36,513 bases of DNA from Bacillota bacterium. GTDB lineage: Bacteria; Bacillota; Clostridia; Peptostreptococcales; Anaerovoracaceae. Of this stretch, positions 1-6,586 are shown piece by piece (the first letter of the stretch is position 1; every line of letters begins with the position of its first letter). Position numbers and translations under genes: made by a program. The DNA is taken from NCBI GenBank assembly GCA_022793795.1, contig JAAWDM010000033.1:1-36513 (forward strand), written 5' to 3'. The notes beneath the pieces were generated by a model. It saw only the letters and a list, made by a program, of their open reading frames with translations. It made no database searches and had not been told where the DNA came from.

Positions 1-3
1 GTA

Positions 4-846
4 ATGAGTGTGCGTATTATTGATACATTTCAGGATATTAATAAGTGCTTTACAGATACAGGATTTTGCAAAGAGAAATGGAATCAATATATTAGTTGTC
101 ACTTGCCGTATGCAAAAGAAATGATTGAAAAAGACGGAGCGGAATATAATTTTGAGGAACAAGTTTTTCCTGTCTTAAATGCCGTTTATGATAAAAAAGA
201 AGAAGTCATAAAACTGCATGATTCTTTCTTGTGTTTGATGAACAATATCGAAGAAAAGATTAGACAAAAACTCCAAACACCAATAGATGTCGTTGTTGTC
301 CTCTACATTGGATTATGTAATGGTGCGGGCTGGGTTGTATCGTTTTCGGATATGCCTCATATTCTTCTTGGAATCGAAAAAATCATTGAACTGAATTGGC
401 ACAATGAACATGAACTGAAAGGTTTAATCTACCATGAATTAGGGCATGTTTGGCACAAACAGAATAGAACAGTTACTTTTCCTTCACCTGACACTCTTAA
501 AGACAAGGCATTATGGCAACTTTATAGTGAAGGTATTGCAATGTACTGTGAACAGTTACTTTGCGACAACGACCAATTCTATCATCAAAATAAAGATGGT
601 TGGTTGAACTGGTGCAATGAAAACAGGACTTTGCTATTTGATGAGTATATTCGGGTAATTGAAAACCAAGAGAGTTACCAAAAGTTTTTTGGTGACTGGT
701 GTAGTTATCTTAATGTATCTGATATTGGCTACTATTTGGGTTGCGAACTTGTTAAGATAGCTTGTGAAACAAGAACAACATCGCAGATCCTTAATCTATC
801 CTTGAGTGAAATCGAAACAATATTATATAAATGTATTGATAGATAA
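4..846 (+). CDS. Putative zinc-dependent peptidase-like protein (HExxH)
   Basis: This is a 280-residue protein without a signal peptide or membrane segment, so it is probably cytoplasmic. Residues 144-148 read HELGH, the zinc-binding HExxH signature of gluzincin-type metallopeptidases. E176, in the segment YSEGIAMYCEQ about 28 residues later, is a plausible third zinc ligand. I do not recognise the family beyond that; it could be a degenerate or specialised peptidase. No ribosome binding site can be judged, because only three bases precede the ATG and the frame is open to the window edge, so the true start may lie upstream. The gene is visibly more AT-rich than the housekeeping genes to its right and is followed by non-coding sequence, which suggests an accessory gene. 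The fold class is fairly likely; substrate and role are unknown. Confidence 0.6.
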   Translation: MSVRIIDTFQDINKCFTDTGFCKEKWNQYISCHLPYAKEMIEKDGAEYNFEEQVFPVLNAVYDKKEEVIKLHDSFLCLMNNIEEKIRQKLQTPIDVVVVLYIGLCNGAGWVVSFSDMPHILLGIEKIIELNWHNEHELKGLIYHELGHVWHKQNRTVTFPSPDTLKDKALWQLYSEGIAMYCEQLLCDNDQFYHQNKDGWLNWCNENRTLLFDEYIRVIENQESYQKFFGDWCSYLNVSDIGYYLGCELVKIACETRTTSQILNLSLSEIETILYKCIDR

Positions 847-864
847 ACCGAAATATATAGGGTA

Positions 865-877
865 TGGGATTATCCCA
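865..877. repeat. Perfect short palindrome TGGGAT-T-ATCCCA
   Basis: Six bases on each side of one central T are perfectly complementary. It lies about 20 bp past the stop codon of the first gene. It may be a small operator or part of a 3' structure; nothing else supports a role. Confidence 0.35.
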
Positions 878-883
878 ACAATT

Positions 884-901
884 AAAATGCAGGGCATTTT
901 T
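884..901 (+). terminator. Weak hairpin terminator after the zinc-protein gene
   Basis: AAAATGC and GCATTTT form a 7-bp stem around the loop AGG, and the right arm runs into TTTTT. The stem is A/U-rich and the loop tight, so this would be a weak intrinsic terminator for the first gene. Confidence 0.4.
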
Positions 902-1223
902 ACGGAAAGGGTACCCTCTTCCTTTGCTTGCTACGGAACTTTTAACAAAGGAATGGAAGGGAGAGGACACTCTAAATGAGTTGCATTTCTCTTTGAAAAG
1001 TTACGCAGTTAAAGAACATTTTTAAGAGACGATATATAAATATCTTGCTCCATTGGTTTTATATCCATAAATCCTTTATTTAAACCACTTCCGAGCATTT
1101 TCCATAAACACTTACAAAGACTTATAAGAAGATTTTCATCTATATAATCAATAAAAAATATCGAAAACAGTAACGGAGAACAGTAGGAGAACAATTCTAT
1201 TCTTCCTCAGAGAAAACACCATC

Positions 1224-1252
1224 TTGTGAATTGTGGCAAATCCATGTATAAT
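1224..1252 (+). promoter_or_regulatory. Promoter of the carboxypeptidase-uvrC operon
   Basis: TTGTGA (1224-1229), a 17-bp spacer and a perfect TATAAT (1247-1252) form a sigma-A type promoter, giving a short leader of about 28 nt before the ATG at 1288. The 13-bp sequence AGAAAACACCATC occurs on both sides of it, at 1211-1223 and 1256-1268; the second copy covers the predicted transcription start. Confidence 0.7.
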
Positions 1253-1287
1253 AAAAGAAAACACCATCAAAGAGGTAAAGGGGAACC

Positions 1288-2652
1288 ATGGAAAGAGTTT
1301 TGAAACGAATTACAACAACAATTTTAATCGTCGCCCTATTGGTCGTTACCATGACAGCATATGCACCGAAAGCCTTTGCGGCGTCGGAGCCGAACATACA
1401 GGGGAAAGCCGCCATCGTTTACTGTGCCACCACGGGAGAAGTGATTTGGGAAAAGAATTCGGATAAAAAGTATAACCCAGCCAGCATGACCAAGGTTTTA
1501 ACTTGCTTGATTGCCATTGAAAAGCTGGATTTAGATAAGGTGGTGGAGGTAACGGCAGAAGCGACCAATGTGATACCCACCAAGATATGGTTGTCGGAGG
1601 GGGAAAAGGTTACAGTACGGGATTTGCTCTATGCTTCCATGCTCTATTCGGCCAACGATGCGGCAGCGGCATTAGCCATTGAAGTATCCGGCTCTATTAA
1701 GGATTTTGCCAAGCTGATGAACCAGAGGGCAAAGGAAATCGGCTGTACCAAGACCAACTTTGTGAATCCTCATGGCCTGCAGGGGGAAAAGCACAGGACG
1801 ACGGCAAAAGATATGGCCCTGATTACAGCAGAGGCTTTCAAAAATCCTACCTTGAGGGAAATAGCAGGCGCCAAGACCTATACCATTGGGGATACCAATA
1901 AATCTCAGGCCAGAGAACTGAAAAACGGCAATCTGCTTCTCTATGGCGGTAAGCAGGAATTGTCCTCTGGCATCATCGAGGTAAAAAAATACAAGGGCGT
2001 ATTCGGAGGCAAGACCGGCACCAGCGAAAATCGGGTAGCCACCATGACGGCAGGATTGGATTACGACGGCATGGAAATCTATGTGGTCGTCATGGGTTCC
2101 ACACCGGAGAAACGGTTTTCCGATATTCGCAAGCTGCTCAATTACGGCAAGGAAAACGTATCTAAATATGTGGCCTTCGAAAAAGGCGACGGTTTTGATG
2201 AAAAGGGGAAGATCAAAGGCGGCGCTACCAACAGAGTGGAAGGCGTAGCGGCTGAACCGGGCTATATCAACCTACCGGAGGGAGCGTCTGCTTCCCTGGT
2301 ATCGTCGAAACCTATTTACGACGAGGATTTGAAAGCGCCTATTGAAAAGAATCAAAAAATCGGTATAGTAGAGATTTATCTAGCGGATGAAAAGGTGCGG
2401 GAAATTGACCTTCTGGCCAAAGAAGCTATTGAAGAAGGCTGGTTCCTTTCCGGCCTTGGAATCACCAATTTTCAGACCATCATCATCTGTGTCATTCTGG
2501 GATTGGCGTTAGCCTTTTTTGCAGCCTTGCTTACTCTTCGGGCGATCAACATGAGACGGAGAAAAAAGCGGAGACAACGGAAGTTGATGCAAGAGGCACA
2601 GCGGCAGCTGGAACGCGAGAGAAGTATGAAGCAGAGAGGTTGGCCATACTGA
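1288..2652 (+). CDS. D-alanyl-D-alanine carboxypeptidase (PBP5/DacF type, family S11)
   Basis: This low-molecular-weight penicillin-binding protein removes the terminal D-Ala from peptidoglycan stem pentapeptides outside the membrane. All three active-site motifs are present: S66-M-T-K69, S121-A-N123 and K242-T-G244. Residues 1-31 form a signal peptide ending in AFA-A. The C-terminal domain is followed by a hydrophobic segment near residues 396-420 and a basic tail, so the protein ends in a membrane anchor rather than the amphipathic helix of E. coli PBP5. The 454-residue length fits the family. The ATG is preceded by GAGGTAAAGGGG. The stop codon overlaps the uvrC start (TGATG), so the two are translationally coupled, an unusual functional pairing. 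Which paralogue (DacA, DacB or DacF) cannot be decided from sequence alone. Confidence 0.93.
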   Translation: MERVLKRITTTILIVALLVVTMTAYAPKAFAASEPNIQGKAAIVYCATTGEVIWEKNSDKKYNPASMTKVLTCLIAIEKLDLDKVVEVTAEATNVIPTKIWLSEGEKVTVRDLLYASMLYSANDAAAALAIEVSGSIKDFAKLMNQRAKEIGCTKTNFVNPHGLQGEKHRTTAKDMALITAEAFKNPTLREIAGAKTYTIGDTNKSQARELKNGNLLLYGGKQELSSGIIEVKKYKGVFGGKTGTSENRVATMTAGLDYDGMEIYVVVMGSTPEKRFSDIRKLLNYGKENVSKYVAFEKGDGFDEKGKIKGGATNRVEGVAAEPGYINLPEGASASLVSSKPIYDEDLKAPIEKNQKIGIVEIYLADEKVREIDLLAKEAIEEGWFLSGLGITNFQTIIICVILGLALAFFAALLTLRAINMRRRKKRRQRKLMQEAQRQLERERSMKQRGWPY

Positions 2653-4475
2653 TGTTTGATATAAGAGAGAATTTAAAAAAACTCCCGGATACGCCGGGAG
2701 TTTATCTTCATAAGGATAAGCTGGGCCAGGTCATCTATGTGGGAAAGGCCATTTCACTGAAAAACAGAGTGCGCCAATATTTTCAGAGCCCAGCCAATCA
2801 GACAGCCAAGGTGCGGGCCATGGTCAGCCATATTGCAGAGTTTGAGTACATCACCTGCCAGACGGAGATGGAAGCCTTGATTTTGGAGTGCAATCTTATT
2901 AAGAAATATGCGCCCAAGTACAATGTTTTGCTCCGTGACGATAAGACCTACCCATATATTAAAGTGACGCTGAATGAGGATTATCCTCGTATCATTAAAA
3001 CGCGAATCATCGAAAAGGACGGAAACAAGTATTTCGGTCCTTACAGCGATGTGGGGGCAGTTAACCAGATTATTGACCTTCTCAACAAAATCTATATGCT
3101 CAAGCGGTGCGGATCGTCTCGGTTTCCAGAGGGTTTCAGGCCCTGCCTGAATTATCATATTGAGCAGTGTCGGGGCATCTGTACAGGGCAGGTGAGCAGA
3201 GAAGAATATCGCACCTATATTGACGCCGCGGTGGAATTTCTCAGCGGCAGACGAAAGAAGCTAATCAGTTATCTGACAGAAAAGATGATGGCTTACTCTG
3301 AAGCCATGGAATTTGAAGAGGCGGCAGCCTACCGAGACTATATTGCAGCCGCCAAGGCCATTGGGGAGACTCAGCGTGTCACCATGGTAAACGGAAAGGA
3401 CTTGGACTTGGTCATTCCAGTGGGAAGCGGTAATACCCGGTCTGTAGTTCTCTTTACTGTGCGGGACGGTAAGATGTCGGGCAGAGAGACCTTTGCCATG
3501 CAGGCTGAGGCCGACGATGATTATGACAGTCTAATCGGCGAGTTTATCAAACAGTATTACAGCCAGTGGGCCGTGGTGCCGGGAGAGATTTTGGTGGCCA
3601 GACCGCTGAAAGAGGCGGAATTGATAGAAGCCTTTTTGGAGAGTCAGGAGGAGGGACGAAAGGTTCGGATTTTCGTTCCCCAGCGAGGGGACAAGAAGGC
3701 GCTGTTGGATTTAGCCCTTCGTGATGCAGGTGAGATGACCAAGACTCTGGAAGATAAGATTAAATCCAATGAGGAGAGAAATCAGGCTTTGACCCAGGAA
3801 CTGGCCTTAGTGCTGGGTTTTCAAAAAGAGTCTTACCGTATCGAATCTTACGATATTTCCAATACTAATGGCGTGGATACAGTAGGGGCCATGGTAGTGT
3901 TTCAAAATCTGAAGCCGGTACGAAAGGACTACCGCAGGTTTAAGATTAAGACGGTAGAAGGCCCTGATGATTATGGCAGTTTACAAGAGATGCTTTTTCG
4001 CCGCTTCAAAAGGGCCCAGGCTGGGGACCCGGGCTTTAGCGCCTTGCCTGATGTAATTCTCATGGACGGCGGTCAGGGACAGGTGACTTCCGCAGAAAAG
4101 GTTCTTATCGCCATGAAGCTGAGTATTCCGGTGCTAGGTATGGCCAAAGACGATAGCCATAGAACCAGAGCATTGGTCAACGGACGGGGAGATGAGATTT
4201 TGCTCAGTGAAAGGCCGCTTCTCTTTAAATACTGCGGCACCATTCAGGAGGAAGTCCATCGGTTTGCCATCGACTATCACAGAAGCCTTCATAACAAAAA
4301 TTCCATTCGCTCAGTGTTGGACAACATAAACGGCATCGGGCCGGTGAAACGAAACGCGCTTCTGTCCCATTTTCCATCGGTGGAGGACATAAAAAACGCA
4401 TCTGTGGAGAAGCTAATGGAAGTACCAGGCATTACGAAACAAAATGCCCAGGCCATTTTGGAATATTTTAGTTGA
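2652..4475 (+). CDS. uvrC: UvrABC excision nuclease subunit C
   Basis: UvrC makes the two incisions flanking a DNA lesion during nucleotide excision repair after UvrA/UvrB loading. Domain order is complete: GIY-YIG nuclease (about residues 12-95, with PGVYL and VIYVGKA), a cysteine cluster C153/C165/C173/C177 matching the [4Fe-4S] site known in E. coli UvrC, a UVR UvrB-binding motif around 206-240, the RNase H-like nuclease domain, and tandem helix-hairpin-helix motifs at the C-terminus (INGIGPVKRNALL, VPGITKQNAQAI). I start it at ATG 2652 rather than at the in-frame TTG 2640: it begins MFDIRENLKKLPDTPG like its homologues, has AGAGAGG upstream, and shares one base with the carboxypeptidase stop. 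It is 607 residues long, normal for the family. Confidence 0.97.
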   Translation: MFDIRENLKKLPDTPGVYLHKDKLGQVIYVGKAISLKNRVRQYFQSPANQTAKVRAMVSHIAEFEYITCQTEMEALILECNLIKKYAPKYNVLLRDDKTYPYIKVTLNEDYPRIIKTRIIEKDGNKYFGPYSDVGAVNQIIDLLNKIYMLKRCGSSRFPEGFRPCLNYHIEQCRGICTGQVSREEYRTYIDAAVEFLSGRRKKLISYLTEKMMAYSEAMEFEEAAAYRDYIAAAKAIGETQRVTMVNGKDLDLVIPVGSGNTRSVVLFTVRDGKMSGRETFAMQAEADDDYDSLIGEFIKQYYSQWAVVPGEILVARPLKEAELIEAFLESQEEGRKVRIFVPQRGDKKALLDLALRDAGEMTKTLEDKIKSNEERNQALTQELALVLGFQKESYRIESYDISNTNGVDTVGAMVVFQNLKPVRKDYRRFKIKTVEGPDDYGSLQEMLFRRFKRAQAGDPGFSALPDVILMDGGQGQVTSAEKVLIAMKLSIPVLGMAKDDSHRTRALVNGRGDEILLSERPLLFKYCGTIQEEVHRFAIDYHRSLHNKNSIRSVLDNINGIGPVKRNALLSHFPSVEDIKNASVEKLMEVPGITKQNAQAILEYFS

Positions 4476-4501
4476 AAAGGCCCTAGGATTTATGGTATGA
4501 T
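4472..4501 (+). promoter_or_regulatory. Promoter of the DUF1292 gene
   Basis: TTGAAA (4472-4477), which overlaps the uvrC stop codon, is followed after 18 bp by TATGAT (4496-4501). This gives a leader of about 90 nt before the ATG at 4598. The leader contains GTTGCTTAAGGTTGCTG but no stable hairpin that I can see. Confidence 0.55.
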
Positions 4502-4597
4502 AAAAGTGGTAGGATACTGACCTGGCGGAGTTGCTTAAGGTTGCTGCCAAAGATGAGATCGATTTTTATTATTGTAACAGATACATGGAGGAACATT

Positions 4598-4876
4598 ATG
4601 AGTGACGAAAGAAACAACATTGAAGTGGAAGAGAGCGAAGTGATTACCCTTGAATTTGACGATGGCGGCGAAGTAGAGTGCGAAATCATGGGCGTATTCG
4701 ACCTCAATGGTAAGGAATACATTGCGCTGATTCCAGACGACGGCACCGACGACGTATATATCTATGGATATAAAGAAGTGGGCGAAGACGAATTCGAACT
4801 TGTGGACATCGAAAGCGACGAAGAATTCGAGAAAGCTGTAGAAGAGTTCGATAAGATTATGACGGAAGAGGAGTAA
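4598..4876 (+). CDS. DUF1292 domain protein (YrzB-like)
   Basis: This is a small (92-residue), extremely acidic cytoplasmic protein of the DUF1292 family, common in Bacillota and of unknown function. The family pattern is clear: ITLEFDDGGEVECEIMGVF, then KEYIALIP and DVYIYGYKE, then an acidic tail ending IMTEEE. I use ATG 4598, which has TGGAGGA seven bases upstream; an in-frame TTG at 4541 would add 19 residues without a ribosome binding site. In many Clostridia a DUF1292 gene lies near yrzL/yqgF or a Fur-type regulator; here it stands alone between uvrC and a strong terminator. Its own promoter and terminator make it monocistronic. Confidence 0.9.
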   Translation: MSDERNNIEVEESEVITLEFDDGGEVECEIMGVFDLNGKEYIALIPDDGTDDVYIYGYKEVGEDEFELVDIESDEEFEKAVEEFDKIMTEEE

Positions 4877-4904
4877 ACTCTAAGCATATTTTTTGAAAAG
4901 AAAG

Positions 4905-4940
4905 GGGCTGTTGCACATTAGTGTGACAGCCCTTTTTTTT
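4905..4940. terminator. Strong, probably bidirectional terminator
   Basis: GGGCTGTTGCAC (4905-4916) and GTGTGACAGCCC (4921-4932) form a 12-bp stem (with G-T pairs) around the loop ATTA, followed by eight T residues on the plus strand. On the minus strand the stem is followed by a T-rich run (CCTTTCTTTTC), so it can also end the DUF305 transcript, whose stop codon touches the T run. Confidence 0.9.
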
Positions 4941-5545
4941 CATAGACAGCGGAGCAGCGCTTCCATTTCCTGAATTCCTACGGTCTGGGTGGCGATGATG
5001 GACTGAAGAATGGGTTTCAGCTGTGGGCAGATATTGAAGCAGAGTGCATTTTCTGCCAAGCGGATGGCGCCTATATGATGTGGAATCATTTCCCGAATGA
5101 AATTTTGATTCACATCGTTAACCGCTGGCGCTGCCTTCATCTCTGCAAACATAATCTGACTGATCTGCTGGAATCTCCGTTGATACAGATACAGTTCTGT
5201 CTCCTCATTGCAGTAACATGTGGCACACGGATCCAAAGCCTTTTCCATGTCTGCAATACTTTGGGTTTGGGTGGCTATGATATTTTGGGCGATGGTCTGT
5301 AGCGGTAAATTGGTGGTGTACTGCAAAATGTTTTCGGACATTTGGATGGCTGCCTGGTGGTGGGAAATCATTTGAACGATAAAGTTGTGGGAGACGCTAT
5401 CGTTTAGCTCGGCACAAGTCATGTTGTCCACCATTTCATCTAAAATATCATAGAATCGAATCAGATACCGTTTAGTTACATCACTGAGCCGAAGATCCTG
5501 ACAGGTTCTATCCATATAGTAGTTTCCGTTGATATTTCTGGTCAT
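4940..5545 (-). CDS. Duplicated DUF305 protein
   Basis: This 201-residue protein has two tandem DUF305 half-domains. The first is near residues 52-105 (HNFIVQMISHHQAAIQMSEN ... IIATQTQSIADME), the second near 147-199 (QNFIREMIPHHIGAIRLAEN ... IIATQTVGIQEME). DUF305 is a four-helix-bundle, ferritin-like family; its HH pairs (62-63 and 156-157) and methionines are the usual candidates for metal binding, and one member, CopM, binds copper. No signal peptide is visible, unlike many DUF305 proteins, so it is probably cytoplasmic or spore/coat-associated. The linker carries the cysteine cluster CATCYC (107-112). The start ATG has AGGAGGT nine bases upstream, but that site is base-paired in a hairpin (5556-5585). 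The gene follows the IclR gene by 66 bp on the same strand. Confidence 0.85.
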   Translation of the reverse strand: MTRNINGNYYMDRTCQDLRLSDVTKRYLIRFYDILDEMVDNMTCAELNDSVSHNFIVQMISHHQAAIQMSENILQYTTNLPLQTIAQNIIATQTQSIADMEKALDPCATCYCNEETELYLYQRRFQQISQIMFAEMKAAPAVNDVNQNFIREMIPHHIGAIRLAENALCFNICPQLKPILQSIIATQTVGIQEMEALLRCL

Positions 5546-5555
5546 AATAAAAATA

Positions 5556-5585
5556 CCTCCTGAAACAATGTATGTTTACAGGAGG
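5556..5585 (-). promoter_or_regulatory. Hairpin sequestering the ribosome binding site of the DUF305 gene
   Basis: Read on the minus strand, CCTCCTG (plus 5585-5579) pairs with CAGGAGG (plus 5562-5556), extended by AAAC/GTTT with one bulged A and a 7-nt loop. The right arm is the Shine-Dalgarno sequence of the DUF305 gene, so the upstream arm is an anti-SD. The hairpin is followed by TATTTTTATT, so it might instead act as a terminator between the IclR and DUF305 genes. Confidence 0.65.
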
Positions 5586-5611
5586 CGGAATGTGCTCTTG
5601 GGGTCAAGGGA

Positions 5612-6403
5612 TTATTCGCCTATATATTCCGGTTGATAGCGAATCTCTGTCAGAATTTTGCTAATCTCATCGCCGCACTTTCGAAGGGCTTGCTCGATTT
5701 CATCGGCGCCTTTCATAAATAGCCGCGCTTTCGGGGCGGAGATACCCACGTTGGAAAATATAGGGCCTTGGTGGTTAAAGAGGGGTACGGACATACAATA
5801 AAGTCCATATTCGTACTCTTCATCATCATAGGCAATGCCTCTTTCTAAAATTCTAGCCTGTTCAGCCTTGAAATCTGCGAAAGTACAGATGGAATTCACT
5901 GTCTTTTTTACCCATGGACCATTGGTAAAATAGTTCTGCAAAGCATCATCGTCCATGTAGGACAGGTAGCACTTGCCGCTGGCTGAACAGTTGAGGGGTG
6001 AAAAGGGTATCAAAGTGGAGGTCAATGTGGAAGAGTCGCCAGCCTGGCTGAACAGAGTCATGGTGTGATTCTGATAATAAGCGCTAAGACCTACATGTTC
6101 TCCAATTTTTTCAGCAAGGGCTTTGATAGGACCTTCTGCAATGGTAACGATAGAGGTCTGAGATTTTACCACTTCTCCATAGTAGATAAACTTTTTGCCC
6201 AGCCGATATTTTTCCGTATCAGCATTTCTTATAATATAGTCATATAATTCTAAGGATTGTAAAATTCTATGTAATGTGGCCTTGGGAAGTTCCAGGGCTT
6301 GCTGAATATCTGTAAATGTAACGTCTCCTTCCGAGATGAAATCTATGACGGAAATCGTCTTATCGATTGCATTGGGTTGATTCTTAGTTTGTGTCAAATC
6401 CAT
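5612..6403 (-). CDS. IclR-family transcriptional regulator
   Basis: This 263-residue protein has the two-domain IclR architecture. A winged helix-turn-helix lies at about residues 12-75 (VTFTDIQQALELPKATLHRI is the recognition region) and an effector-binding GAF-like domain at about 90-250, with the conserved stretch LNCSASGKCYLSY. IclR proteins are homotetrameric or dimeric sensors of small metabolites, mostly repressors. The start ATG has AGGAGGAT upstream. The gene is divergent from the peptide-transporter operon, with 183 bp between the two start codons, so it probably controls that operon and itself. Its own promoter is TTGACA-17-TATCCT (minus strand). Confidence 0.93.
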   Translation of the reverse strand: MDLTQTKNQPNAIDKTISVIDFISEGDVTFTDIQQALELPKATLHRILQSLELYDYIIRNADTEKYRLGKKFIYYGEVVKSQTSIVTIAEGPIKALAEKIGEHVGLSAYYQNHTMTLFSQAGDSSTLTSTLIPFSPLNCSASGKCYLSYMDDDALQNYFTNGPWVKKTVNSICTFADFKAEQARILERGIAYDDEEYEYGLYCMSVPLFNHQGPIFSNVGISAPKARLFMKGADEIEQALRKCGDEISKILTEIRYQPEYIGE

Positions 6404-6428
6404 ATCCTCCTACATTGTATACACCTGC

Positions 6429-6447
6429 GTCGGGTAAAAATACCGAC
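6429..6447. repeat. Inverted repeat at the IclR gene start of transcription
   Basis: GTCGG(G)TA and TACCGAC pair as a 7-bp stem with one bulged G around AAAA. It sits just downstream of the minus-strand -10 box of the regulator gene, a natural place for an autoregulatory operator or a leader hairpin. Confidence 0.45.
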
Positions 6448-6453
6448 AACCTT

Positions 6454-6482
6454 AGGATAACAAAATACGAAAGGATTGTCAA
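6454..6482 (-). promoter_or_regulatory. Promoter of the IclR-family gene
   Basis: On the minus strand, TTGACA (plus 6482-6477) is followed after 17 bp by TATCCT (plus 6459-6454). Transcription should begin near 6447, giving a leader of about 44 nt. Confidence 0.65.
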
Positions 6483-6512
6483 ATTGGACCCATATATTTT
6501 ATTTTGAAATCG

Positions 6513-6541
6513 TTGACAGGAAAAAAAGAAAATAGTATAAT
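6513..6541 (+). promoter_or_regulatory. Consensus promoter of the peptide-transport operon
   Basis: TTGACA (6513-6518), exactly 17 bp, and TATAAT (6536-6541) match the sigma-A consensus completely. Such a strong promoter in front of a nutrient transporter usually needs repression to be controllable, which fits the divergent IclR gene and the inverted repeat just downstream. Confidence 0.9.
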
Positions 6542-6550
6542 ACATATAAT

Positions 6551-6567
6551 TTGAAACTTAGTTCCAA
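6551..6567. promoter_or_regulatory. Candidate operator in the opp leader
   Basis: TTGAAAC-TTA-GTTCCAA is an inverted repeat with one mismatch that starts at about +3 of the predicted transcript. IclR-family operators are often palindromes of the general TGGAAA/TTTCCA kind, so this is a reasonable binding site for the divergent regulator. The assignment is inferred. Confidence 0.45.
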
Positions 6568-6586
6568 AATCGAAAGGAGAAACAAA

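Larger units (their letters stand above)
847..1287. other. Intergenic stretch with small palindromes, no supported gene
   Basis: There is no convincing gene here. It holds a perfect 6+1+6 palindrome (865-877), a short hairpin ending in T residues (884-901), an imperfect purine/pyrimidine inverted repeat around 911-958, and the carboxypeptidase promoter at the right end. A 60-codon open frame on the minus strand (1009-1194) would need a TTG start, has no ribosome binding site and resembles no family I know. Confidence 0.5.

Noticed and set aside
1009..1194. Minus-strand open frame of about 60 codons between the first gene and the carboxypeptidase gene
   Set aside because: It needs a TTG start, has no ribosome binding site or promoter, and shows no family features.
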